Assembly: GCF_001677885.1 (NCBI RefSeq)
Contig: NZ_LOCQ01000056.1
Coordinates: 124,001 to 188,000 of the forward strand
Origin: Janthinobacterium psychrotolerans
GTDB lineage: Bacteria > Pseudomonadota > Gammaproteobacteria > Burkholderiales > Burkholderiaceae_D
Reading direction: 5' to 3'
Length of the DNA stretch: 64,000 bases
Notes under the pieces: generated by a model
Told to the model about the DNA's origin: nothing
What the model saw: the letters and a program-made list of their open reading frames with translations, nothing else
Database searches by the model: none
Shown here: positions 20,585-28,567 of the stretch, one piece after another
How the letters are laid out: each line of letters starts with the position of its first letter
How positions within the stretch are numbered: position 1 is the first letter of the stretch
Made by a program: the position numbers and the translations under genes

Positions 20585-21019
20585 TTACTTGACAGTCAGC
20601 AGGACTTTCACCGTGGCGTCAACGGCGCTCCTGTCGATGTAGCCGATCAGATTCGGATTGCCAGCCACCGCCGCCTTGACGGCGGCGCTGTCGCCGGCCT
20701 CCTTGGGCGCCTGGCCCTTGCCGGTGAAAATCTGCTTGGCCCAGTATGCCTTCATCTGGGCGGCGCTCTTGCTGGACACCTTGGTGTAGAACTGGTCGCG
20801 CAAGGGCGAGCCATCGGCCTGGTCGACCGGGGTTGCCGCTCCGCCCCCGGGCAGGGCCGAGTTTTTGCCAAGGAAGATGTCGGACGCCTGCTCCTCGGTC
20901 AGCGCTGTCGCGGCGCTCCTGGCCGAAACAATGACGACCGCCTCGGCGCTCACGCACGGCGACAGCAGCACCAGGCCTGCGGCGACGATGATGGTGTGGA
21001 TCTTTTTGTACCTAAACAT
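20585..21019 (-). CDS. Small PstS-like periplasmic substrate-binding protein
   Basis: A 144-residue protein with an N-terminal signal peptide ([21 protein letters not shown]) and one lobe of a phosphate-type binding fold: [33 protein letters not shown] and a C-terminal [20 protein letters not shown]. Full PstS proteins are over 300 residues; this compact single-lobe class is common in bacteria and of unclear ligand. GAAGGGAGCC precedes the ATG at 21019. The gene sits directly upstream of an MCP gene, so it may feed a ligand signal to the receptor. No Pho box is visible upstream. Confidence 0.78.
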   Translation of the reverse strand: MFRYKKIHTIIVAAGLVLLSPCVSAEAVVIVSARSAATALTEEQASDIFLGKNSALPGGGAATPVDQADGSPLRDQFYTKVSSKSAAQMKAYWAKQIFTGKGQAPKEAGDSAAVKAAVAGNPNLIGYIDRSAVDATVKVLLTVK

Positions 21020-21195
21020 GGCTCCCTTCAAAAACGAAATTGACCGTGAAACCAGGCAGGCAGACGATACTTCCGTCAAACCCGTTTCGTGCATTGCTAA
21101 AATAACCGCCGCTTACGTTACATCCAGAATTCAAAATAGAATCCACAAAATTAAATATAAATAAACGTAACGTTTTTTTGTTTAAATCATGATAT
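21020..21195. other. AT-rich intergenic region
   Basis: Markedly AT-richer than the rest of the window, especially 21110-21190. It presumably holds the promoter of the PstS-like/MCP pair on the minus strand. No gene or convincing palindrome was seen. Confidence 0.5.
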
Positions 21196-21198
21196 TTG

Positions 21199-21579
21199 AT
21201 GGAAATAAAAAACACCTGGTCTTTCTTTGAATATATTGTTTTTTGGAAATTTCGCTACGCCACGGGCAACGGAAACCTGCCCACCGACCATCTCATCCGG
21301 TACCGGCTGTCGGTCATCGATGCCTGGGCGGGGGTGAACTGGAACGGGCATGTGATCCCGGCGGCGATACGCGACAAGGCGCCGCATGAAATACGGAAGG
21401 TGTGTCAGCAGCGATACCGGTCGCTGCCTGATGACTTCGACCGCTGGCTGCCCGCCGCAGGAGAGGGTCGCAGCCCGGCGGGCAACATGCGCGCCTGGGC
21501 AGCAGCCTCAGTGGTGTGCAGTATTGAGATCAAGGAAAGTATCACCGCCTGCAGGAGACGCTGGAGGCCTTGGAACTGA
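21199..21579 (+). other. Open reading frame of doubtful status
   Basis: A 126-codon frame starting MEIKNTWSFFEYIVFWKF, with an AT-rich first part and a middle stretch (HLIRYRLSVIDAWAGVNWNG, EIRKVCQQRYRSLPDD) that reads like protein. The last third is out-of-frame debris running into the glyoxalase-like remnant. No ribosome site. It could be a decayed gene; family not recognised. Confidence 0.25.
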
Positions 21580-21720
21580 TGCGAAGTCGCGCGCTGGACT
21601 GGCCGATCAGGATACCGCCAGATGGCGCCCTGGCCATGGATGGTGTCGGCCCGGCGCTGATCGAGTGGGCGCAGGGGCCGCGCTGGCTGCAAGCGGCGAT
21701 GGCAGTGAGGCGCCGGCCTC
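21528..21720 (+). pseudogene. Remnant of a glyoxalase-like (VOC-type) protein
   Basis: The frame after the TGA at 21525-21527 encodes YHRLQETLEALELMRSRALD followed by WPIRIPPDGALAMDGVGPAL and IEWAQGP. This resembles the C-terminal part of glyoxalase-like domain proteins (PF13468 type, with the GxxPxLIEW motif). There is no start and the frame loses similarity after WLQAAM. Identification is by eye. Confidence 0.45.
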
Positions 21721-21782
21721 GCGGTGGACGCTTGTCGCAGCGGCGCGCCAAGGCGGCGACACCGCGGCTGTCTTGCTGGTAT

Positions 21783-22037
21783 TTATTCGAATGGATTGCG
21801 CACCGACGTCACTTCGGGCGGCGGCAACTGCTTGGGCAGGTCGCGTTTTTCCAGTTCCGCCACCACGTCGGCCAGCAGCTTTTGCAGCTGTTTGGCCAGC
21901 GCCAGGCCGGCCTGGTCGAGGGTCAGGTCGATATCGCCGCTGAGGCTGACGCGGTCGAGGCGGTTTTCAATCGCCAGGCTGCCCAGGTTGAGCACATCGC
22001 TTTCATTGGCGTAAGGAACGAATTTTTTTGCACACAT
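21783..22037 (-). CDS. Small conserved-looking protein, 84 residues
   Basis: The sequence begins MCAKKFVPYANESDVLNLG and has a beta-rich half (ENRLDRVSLSGDIDLTLDQ) followed by a helix ALAKQLQKLLADVVAELEKR. Soluble, function unknown. It lies just downstream of the endonuclease gene (nine-base gap) and is probably cotranscribed with it. Confidence 0.65.
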   Translation of the reverse strand: MCAKKFVPYANESDVLNLGSLAIENRLDRVSLSGDIDLTLDQAGLALAKQLQKLLADVVAELEKRDLPKQLPPPEVTSVRNPFE

Positions 22038-22046
22038 GGCAGGGCC

Positions 22047-22832
22047 TTATTTGAATTTTTTGCTGTTAATCTTGGGCAAGCTCAGCACCCGCAGCTTCTG
22101 CTGGCGCGTGAGCGACGGTAACAGATTGATGCCGAGCTTGTCTTCCAGCTGGGCGATGCTCAGCACTTCATAGTCCCTGGTGTCGGTATTGGCGATAAAG
22201 TAGGCGGCGCCAGCGCCCTGGCGCGGGCTGTAGACGGCCTTGTACAAGTGGCTGGGCACGATCACCCGGCCGACCTTGCGCAGGTTGCCGCCAATAAAGG
22301 CCGGGCCCGTGATCACATACAGCGCACCCTCCTTCCTGGCCATCTTGCGCACGGCGCCTTCGATGCCGGCCCACACATAGCGGTTGTTGCGCGCGTCCTG
22401 CGGCACCATATTGGCCAGGGTAAAACTGTCCTGCTGGCTGCGGCGGTCCGGCATGTCGCCGTTCGGCGCCATGTGGCCTCGGTCAAAGCCGCTGCGCGCA
22501 TAGTCGGCCAGTTCCGCACGCTGGCCGGCGGGCAGCCTGCGTTCGGCATGAAACGAGTTTTCGCGCGACAGATCCTGCGCCGCGTCGACATTGCTGGCGG
22601 TCAGGTGCTCGGCCGACCACAGCGGGGTGCGCGTGACACCGGAATGCATGACGCCAAACACGGTATAGCACAGTTCGGTGGTCGAGACGTCCAGCCTGGG
22701 ATTGGTAATTTCAGGCGGCCGGCCATCGACATAATGGGCAGGGCAAGCGGCGGCCCAGGCCGGGTTCGCGGCCAGCGCTGTCGCCAGCAGGGCGCACGCC
22801 AGGCCAAGCCTGGCGATGGTACGTTGAATCAT
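22047..22832 (-). CDS. Secreted DNA/RNA non-specific endonuclease (NUC family)
   Basis: A 261-residue nuclease with a signal peptide (about residues 1-28, ending ANPAWAA) and a beta-beta-alpha-metal NUC domain. The active-site signature DRGHMAPNGD spans residues 117-126 with catalytic His120, and the Mg-ligand Asn lies in LANMVPQDARNN. Such enzymes degrade extracellular or periplasmic nucleic acid for nutrition or biofilm turnover. Length is typical. Confidence 0.92.
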   Translation of the reverse strand: MIQRTIARLGLACALLATALAANPAWAAACPAHYVDGRPPEITNPRLDVSTTELCYTVFGVMHSGVTRTPLWSAEHLTASNVDAAQDLSRENSFHAERRLPAGQRAELADYARSGFDRGHMAPNGDMPDRRSQQDSFTLANMVPQDARNNRYVWAGIEGAVRKMARKEGALYVITGPAFIGGNLRKVGRVIVPSHLYKAVYSPRQGAGAAYFIANTDTRDYEVLSIAQLEDKLGINLLPSLTRQQKLRVLSLPKINSKKFK

Positions 22833-22971
22833 GATTGCCTGGTTTCAAATTCTTGCAAAGCAGCATTCTAGCGGACGCAAGCCGGCATCGACAAACCACA
22901 CGTGCAGCCGTGCGCGCTTCTGCTAAGATTGAAGCGATTTGTTCGCATCCCTATCAAGTACCGGAGAGCAT

Positions 22972-23499
22972 ATGATCAAGAAAACCTTGCTGCTGATTGC
23001 CGTTTTCGTAGCCGGCGTACTCGGCTTTGCCACCACCAAGCCCGACACCTTCAGCGTGCAGCGCGAAGTGAGCATCAAGGCGCCGCCGCAAAAGATCGCC
23101 GCGCTGCTCACCGATTTCCGCCAGTGGCAGGCCTGGTCGCCCTGGGAAAAGCTCGATCCCGACATGGCGCGCACCTATAGTGGCCCGGCCACCGGCAAGG
23201 GCGCGCAATATGCCTGGCAAGGCAATGACAAGGTGGGCGCCGGGCGCATGGAAATTGTCGACGCGGCCGCGCCGGAACGCACCGTCATCAAGCTCGACTT
23301 CCTGCAGCCCTATGTCAGCCACAACATGACCATCTTCACCTTGAAACCCGACGGCGAAAACACAAGGGTCAACTGGACCATGACCGGCCCCAGCCCTTAT
23401 GTCAGCAAGGTGATGAATGTGTTTGTCAGCATGGACACCATGATCGGCAAGGATTTCGACAAGGGCTTGACGAATCTGAAGGCGGCGGCCGAGCAATAA
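22972..23499 (+). CDS. SRPBCC-superfamily protein
   Basis: A 175-residue protein with an N-terminal hydrophobic anchor or signal (TLLLIAVFVAGVLGFA) and a START-like SRPBCC fold: VQREVSIKAPPQKIAALLTD, RQWQAWSPWEKLDPDM and a C-terminal helix with MNVFVSMDTMIGKDFDKGLT. Typical of polyketide_cyc2-like proteins that bind hydrophobic ligands; ligand unknown. Convergent with the phcQ-like gene. Confidence 0.82.
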   Translation: MIKKTLLLIAVFVAGVLGFATTKPDTFSVQREVSIKAPPQKIAALLTDFRQWQAWSPWEKLDPDMARTYSGPATGKGAQYAWQGNDKVGAGRMEIVDAAAPERTVIKLDFLQPYVSHNMTIFTLKPDGENTRVNWTMTGPSPYVSKVMNVFVSMDTMIGKDFDKGLTNLKAAAEQ

Positions 23500-23522
23500 G
23501 CGCCGGCCGCCAGCGCGCGCGA

Positions 23523-24536
23523 TCAGAACTGCTCGATCCACGCCGCCAGGTGATCGGGCGTGAGCGCAGGTTCGGCCTGCATCACCTTGCCCTGCAGGCC
23601 CAGTTCGCCGGCGTCGACCTGCAGCGACCAGCCGCGCCGCGCCAGCCACAGCAGGCTGGCCAGCCAGAAGGCATGGATGGACGAGACCGGCTTGCCGGTG
23701 GGCGTTTCCAGAAATTCCGTCAGCCGGCGGCTGTCGAGAAACAGCACCGTGCCGCCCGTGTCGCGCATCGCGTCGCCGAACACCGGCAGCAGCAGGTCGA
23801 TGGTCTGCTCCACGCCGCGCCCCGGGTGGGCTGTTTCCAGCGCCTCGAGCTGGCGCCGCACGTCGGCGCCGAAGGCGGTGCTGCGGAACGCTTCGGACGC
23901 GACCAGGTCGGCATAATCCATCAGCAGCCAGTCCGGTTCGGGCGGGGTCACGCCGGCCGTCAGCGCGGCCGACAGATAGGCTTCGACCGGCAGTTGCTGC
24001 TCCGGCCCGGCCAGGCTGGCGCACAGGCTGTACAGGCAGCCGATGCGGTTGGCGATGGCCTGGCGCTGGCGCACCATCAACTTTTCGCGCAGCAGCTGGG
24101 CATGCTCGTTGCGCAGCTGGGCCAGCGCCAGCGCCTGTTTCAACTCCATGCGCAGCGCCGCGATATCCCATGGCTTCTGGATATAGCGGTGGATCTGGCC
24201 CTGGTTGACCGCTTCCACCGTATGCTCCATCTCGGAATACGCGGTGGTCAGGATGCGCACGATATGCGGATAGCGATCCCAGGCGTAGGACAGCAATTCA
24301 TTGCCGTAGGCACCGGGCATGCGCTGGTCGGACACCAGCACCGCGATATGGGCCGCATGGTCGTCCAGCATGCGCTTGCCCTCCTCGACCGACATGGCGG
24401 TCAGGACATTGGCCAGCGGCGACATGGCGCGCTGGAAATACTTGAGGGCATTGGCCTCGTCATCGACGTACAGTATCGTCGGCAGGGCTTGCGCCGGCTC
24501 GCGCCGGCCCGGCAAAGGCAGAGAGGCGTCAATCAT
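23523..24536 (-). CDS. phcQ: PhcQ-like response regulator
   Basis: A 337-residue protein with an N-terminal receiver domain (ILYVDDEANALKYFQRAM, phospho-Asp in AVLVSDQRMPG, Lys in YIQKPWD) followed by a coiled helix and about 200 residues of alpha-rich output region without a DNA-binding motif. By position and architecture it is the fourth gene of a phcBSRQ-type operon; in Ralstonia solanacearum PhcQ is a response regulator in the 3-hydroxy fatty-acid methyl ester quorum-sensing pathway. Start at 24536 overlaps phcR by eight bases. Confidence 0.8.
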   Translation of the reverse strand: MIDASLPLPGRREPAQALPTILYVDDEANALKYFQRAMSPLANVLTAMSVEEGKRMLDDHAAHIAVLVSDQRMPGAYGNELLSYAWDRYPHIVRILTTAYSEMEHTVEAVNQGQIHRYIQKPWDIAALRMELKQALALAQLRNEHAQLLREKLMVRQRQAIANRIGCLYSLCASLAGPEQQLPVEAYLSAALTAGVTPPEPDWLLMDYADLVASEAFRSTAFGADVRRQLEALETAHPGRGVEQTIDLLLPVFGDAMRDTGGTVLFLDSRRLTEFLETPTGKPVSSIHAFWLASLLWLARRGWSLQVDAGELGLQGKVMQAEPALTPDHLAAWIEQF

Positions 24537-25635
24537 GCTCGTTCCTTCCATGGACGGGAAAATTCAGGGTAACGGTGGTGGAACTGCCATGCTCGGTGGC
24601 GATCTCGATGGTACCGCCGAACGACTGCATCATGCGCTTGCAGAAAATCAGGTTCCAGCCCGGCTCCTGCTGGCCGCTGGCCGCCAGCGGGTCGAGCAAC
24701 AGATTGCCAGCGAGCTGCAGGGCCGCGTCGCCATCGGTATTGCTGCGCACGCTGATGCTGTCCGCGGCCAGGCTCAGCAAGATGGCCGGGCGCGCATGGT
24801 GTTCGAGCATGCGCAGGGCGTGGCCCAGCACCGAAGACAGGATCAGCGAGACGCAATGGGGCGACTGGTCAATGGCGAAATCGCCACCCTCGTCCAGCGT
24901 GACGCAGGCGCGCTGGTGCGGCGTCATCGGGTAGCTGTCGAGCAGGCTTGCCAGCAGCTGGCGCGCGCCGACACTGGCAAGGCGGCGCAGCGGCTGCATG
25001 CCGGGCCCGCTGCCGGCCAGGCGCACCGTGTCGACAAAGCTGGCCAGCACCGCCAGGCAGTAGCGCGCATTGTCATGCATCAGGGCCGCCGCCTCGGCGA
25101 TCTCGGCCTCGTCGCCATGCAAGGCGGTGGCGCGCCGTTCGATGCCGCGCGCAAAATTGGCCACCGCCGCCAGCGGGGTATTGAGTTCGTGCTCCAGGAA
25201 GGCCAGCGCATCGTCGATCGCGCTCAAGCCCTGGCGCCGCGCCGCGCGGGCGCGCCCGGCCTGCACCGCCAGTTCGAGCGCGCGCAGCAGGTCGGCGCTC
25301 GCCAGCGGCTTTTCCAGCAGGCGAAACAGCGAGCCGGCATTGATCAGTTCCAGCAGCACCTGCTTGTCGGCATAGGCGGTGACCAAGAGGCAGACTATGT
25401 GCGGATGGTGGCGCTCGACCTCGGGCAACAGCGCGCTGCCCGGGCGGGCCGGCATGCGGTAATCGGTCACCAGCACGTCGATGCGCTCGCCGCATTCATC
25501 GAGCAGCGCCAGCGCATCGTCGACGCTGGCGGCCGTCAGCACGCGGTAGCGCGCGCCGGCCAGGTGCGCAAAATACTTGCGCGCCAGTTCCTCATCGTCC
25601 ACGTACAGCAGCGTGGCGCGGCTGTCGGCTTCCAT
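24529..25635 (-). CDS. phcR: PhcR-like hybrid response regulator with degenerate kinase domain
   Basis: A 368-residue protein with receiver first (LLYVDDEELARKYFAHLA, phospho-Asp in VLVTDYRMP, Lys in LLEKPLAS), then a histidine-kinase-like module with His in FLEHELNTPLAAVANFARG. This receiver-plus-kinase order is characteristic of PhcR. The ATP-binding half is eroded: the N-box position reads SVLGHAL without Asn, and the usual DNGPG is replaced by SNTDGD, so catalysis is doubtful. The stop is eight bases inside phcQ, and the start is one base after the phcS stop. Confidence 0.82.
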   Translation of the reverse strand: MEADSRATLLYVDDEELARKYFAHLAGARYRVLTAASVDDALALLDECGERIDVLVTDYRMPARPGSALLPEVERHHPHIVCLLVTAYADKQVLLELINAGSLFRLLEKPLASADLLRALELAVQAGRARAARRQGLSAIDDALAFLEHELNTPLAAVANFARGIERRATALHGDEAEIAEAAALMHDNARYCLAVLASFVDTVRLAGSGPGMQPLRRLASVGARQLLASLLDSYPMTPHQRACVTLDEGGDFAIDQSPHCVSLILSSVLGHALRMLEHHARPAILLSLAADSISVRSNTDGDAALQLAGNLLLDPLAASGQQEPGWNLIFCKRMMQSFGGTIEIATEHGSSTTVTLNFPVHGRNEHD

Positions 25636-25636
25636 G

Positions 25637-26983
25637 CTAGCGGCCCTCCCAGTCGGAGCGCTGCAGGTCGAAATTCATGCTGGCCCAGGAGCCGAACACG
25701 CTTTCGGCCGACAAGGTGCCGCCATGGCGCTTGATCACGCCATAGCTGATGCTCAAGCCCAGGCCCAGGCCCTTGCCCACTTCGCGGGTGGTAAAAAACG
25801 GCTCGAACACGCGCGCCAGGTGTTGCGGCTCGATGCCGGGGCCGTTGTCGCGCACGCTCACCTGCAGCCGGTCGTCCTGCCAGTGGGCGCTGATGCGTAC
25901 CTCGAACGGCTGCACATTGCCCTTGCGCATGGACAGCACCGCATTGCCCAGCAAGTTGATCAGCACGCCGACGATGGCCGCCTCGTCGCCGCGCACCAGG
26001 GTGTCTTCGGGCAGCGCATGGCTGATGTCGACATTCTTGGTTTCATGGCCGACCAGGCGTATGGCCGACTCCAGCGCGCGCTGGAAATGGAAGTGGCCGC
26101 GTTCGAGCTCGTCGCCGCTCTTGCGGTAGGCAAAGGTCTTCAGGTCCGAGACGATATGCTGCACGCGCAGCATGCCCTGCTTGGCGTCGACCAGGCATTC
26201 GTTGATCAGCGCGTTCTGCCGCGCGGCCGGCTCTTCCATGGCGACGTCGATCGCCATCATGCAGAAATTGACCGGGTTGTTGACTTCATGCAGCAAGCCG
26301 GCGGCCAGGGTGCCGATGGCGGCCATTTTTTCCTGCTGCAGCATCTGGCCCTTGATGTCGGCCAGGTTCTTGTTGGTTTCTTCCAGTTGCAGATTCTTTT
26401 GCGCCACTTCGGCCTTGAGCTGGAACAGCATGAAGCGCGCGCGTTCGTTAAAGTAGGTAAACACCGCGCTGATGCTGGCCGACATCGCCAGGAACAGGCA
26501 ATTGACGACGAATTCGGGCGACAATGGCGCCTCGCCCGCGTGCCAGGCGCAGGCGGCTACGTACAGCAGGCAGGAAATGGCGCCGAACACCATGTTCTGC
26601 CACAGGCCGAAGGCCAGCACGATGCCCGAGGAATAGATCGCCAGGGTCATGCCGACATAATAGATGGAGGCCGCGCCTTCGGTCATGGCGATCATCCAGG
26701 CGATCATCAGCTGCGGCAGCAGCAGCCAGGCGAACGTCATCCACTGTATGCGCTCCTGGGCCCAGTGCGTGCGCATGGCCAGCGCCACGCAAAAAATCAG
26801 CGCCGCCACCAGCACCCGCGCACCGGTGAAAGAGCGCTGCATGTCGGGATACAGCGCCGAGTCCAGGCCCATGCCGAGCAAGATCAGCACGATGCCGGTG
26901 TAGGCCCCGCCAAGGCTGAATTCGAGCCGGAAGTCGCGCAGCACGGCCGTGTAGCCGGCGTGCAGGCCCGGGCGGTCCATCAC
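25637..26983 (-). CDS. phcS: PhcS-like membrane sensor histidine kinase
   Basis: A 448-residue kinase with six membrane helices in the first 190 residues (for example GIVLILLGMGL, WLLLPQLMIAWMIAM, FVVNCLFLAMSASISAVF), a coiled linker, and a complete kinase core: His in LAAGLLHEVNNPVNF, N-box LINLLGNAVLSM, VRDNGPGIEP, VFEPFFTT and GLGLGLSIS. This is the architecture of PhcS/LqsS/CqsS-type autoinducer sensors. In Ralstonia PhcS senses the methyl ester made by PhcB and phosphorylates PhcR. It overlaps phcB by four bases. Confidence 0.85.
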   Translation of the reverse strand: MMDRPGLHAGYTAVLRDFRLEFSLGGAYTGIVLILLGMGLDSALYPDMQRSFTGARVLVAALIFCVALAMRTHWAQERIQWMTFAWLLLPQLMIAWMIAMTEGAASIYYVGMTLAIYSSGIVLAFGLWQNMVFGAISCLLYVAACAWHAGEAPLSPEFVVNCLFLAMSASISAVFTYFNERARFMLFQLKAEVAQKNLQLEETNKNLADIKGQMLQQEKMAAIGTLAAGLLHEVNNPVNFCMMAIDVAMEEPAARQNALINECLVDAKQGMLRVQHIVSDLKTFAYRKSGDELERGHFHFQRALESAIRLVGHETKNVDISHALPEDTLVRGDEAAIVGVLINLLGNAVLSMRKGNVQPFEVRISAHWQDDRLQVSVRDNGPGIEPQHLARVFEPFFTTREVGKGLGLGLSISYGVIKRHGGTLSAESVFGSWASMNFDLQRSDWEGR

Positions 26984-28380
26984 GGAATGCTCACTTCCGC
27001 GAACACATTGACGCCGGTGGCGTCGACATAGATGTCGCGCTCGACCGCGTATTCGGGCAGCAGCGCCGACAAGGTCGCTTCATTGCGGTAGATCAGGTGC
27101 CACTCGAGCAGGTGTTCCATGCCGAACTTGCCGGGATTGTTTTCATGCACATTGGTCACCAGCAGGCGCCCGCCCGGCCCCACGCGCGATGCGAAATGCA
27201 TCAGCAGGCGCGCGCAGACCTTGTCGGACAGATAATCGAACAGGCCGGCGCAATACACGGCGTCGAAGTCGCCACCACTGCCCGGCTTGGCCTGCGCCGG
27301 GCCATGGCGGCGCTTGAGCAGGTTGTGCACGGAGTCGTGCACGTATTCGATCACGGCCGGGCGGCCCGTGCGCTGCATGATGGTGTCGAGGCGGGCGCGG
27401 GTCCAGTCCAGCGTTTCGCCGCTGAAGTCGACCAGTTCGAACGACAGCCACTGCGCATCGAGGCAGCTGTCGAGAAAGCGCTGCACTTCGACGGCCGGGC
27501 CGCAGCCGACGTTGAGCACGCGAAACACGCGCCCCGCCTGGCGCGCCGCGGCCGCTTTCTGCGCCAGGAATTCTGTCAGGATATCGATGCGGTTGCGGTG
27601 CGCGGTGGCCACCGCCGCCTGCAAAAAGGCCGCATTGACGATCTGGAAATAGGTGCTGGGTCCCTGGCGCGGATCGTCGAGCAGCTGGTTGACCATCTGG
27701 TAGTCGCCGGCATAGCCGAGCGGCTTGGTAAAGGTGCGAAACACGAAGGGCGCGCGCAGTATCAAGGGGTGCAAGGCGGCCTGGGCAAACGCACGGTGGG
27801 CCGGAGCCTGCTCGTCGGGCACTTGCGCCGCGGCCGCTTCCAGTTGCCGCAAATACAGCTGGGTCTGTTCCATCAGCGGCTGCGCCAGCTCGTCGAAAAT
27901 ATCGGTGCGCAGGCGGCCATTTTCCTTCGGCAGCGAGTCCGACAGGTCGACTTGCTCGACCCAGCGCGCCACCTCGGACAAAAACGCGCGCATCTCGTTG
28001 ACGACGATCTGGTAGTCGCGGCTGATGCGCGAACGTTCGCGCCAGCCCGTCACGAACGCCGCCGATTCGCGCCCGATGGCGCCCTTGACCACCACCACGT
28101 CGCTCAATTCGCGCCATTCGTCGATCAGGGTCACCGACACGATGGCCGTCAGGCCCGTGTTGACGCTGCTGATGACCACCGCCTTGCCCACATAGGCGTT
28201 CTTGGCGCCCATGCGCACCGTCAGTTCAGCCAGCACTTCGCTCACCTGCACGATCGAATAAGGATTGTAGATTTCCATCACCAGCGAATTGCGCTGCAGG
28301 TTGAAAATCGTACCGCGCACCGCTTCACCCTGGGTGTTGCGGAAACTGACGACTGGATCGATTTGCGATTGTGAATACAC
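26980..28380 (-). CDS. phcB: PhcB-like SAM methyltransferase (3-hydroxy fatty-acid methyl ester synthase)
   Basis: About 466 residues. The N-terminal part (DPVVSFRNTQGEAVRGTIFN and following strands) looks like a PilZ-type beta-barrel, but no clear c-di-GMP RxxxR motif is seen. The C-terminal half is a class I methyltransferase: motif I VLNVGCGPAVEVQRFL, the acidic FELVDFSGETLDW, and DAVYCAGLFDYLSD. This matches PhcB, which methylates 3-hydroxy fatty acids to make the Phc autoinducer. The start is uncertain: GTG 28380 (VYSQSQIDPVV) is used, TTG 28395 is possible, neither with a clear ribosome site. It is first of four overlapping genes; about 190 bases upstream are free for a promoter. Confidence 0.82.
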   Translation of the reverse strand: MYSQSQIDPVVSFRNTQGEAVRGTIFNLQRNSLVMEIYNPYSIVQVSEVLAELTVRMGAKNAYVGKAVVISSVNTGLTAIVSVTLIDEWRELSDVVVVKGAIGRESAAFVTGWRERSRISRDYQIVVNEMRAFLSEVARWVEQVDLSDSLPKENGRLRTDIFDELAQPLMEQTQLYLRQLEAAAAQVPDEQAPAHRAFAQAALHPLILRAPFVFRTFTKPLGYAGDYQMVNQLLDDPRQGPSTYFQIVNAAFLQAAVATAHRNRIDILTEFLAQKAAAARQAGRVFRVLNVGCGPAVEVQRFLDSCLDAQWLSFELVDFSGETLDWTRARLDTIMQRTGRPAVIEYVHDSVHNLLKRRHGPAQAKPGSGGDFDAVYCAGLFDYLSDKVCARLLMHFASRVGPGGRLLVTNVHENNPGKFGMEHLLEWHLIYRNEATLSALLPEYAVERDIYVDATGVNVFAEVSIP

Positions 28381-28567
28381 GATTGAGGTTATCAAATTGT
28401 CGGTTAGCAAAGGCAGTCCGTGTTCGGGATACGGCCCTGACCGCACAGGGTTGCTGGCCGGCCTGGCGGTCCTGCGGCGGCTGTTCCAGCGCTTGTCGAG
28501 TGTACTATGGATGTAGCCGGAAGGGCAATTGTTGGCCATGGCGGCGATCGCGATGAAGGCGCGCTGC

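Noticed and set aside
20585..21195. Pho box upstream of the PstS-like gene
   Set aside because: No CTGTCAT-type direct repeat was found between the start codon and 21195, so phosphate control of that gene is not supported.
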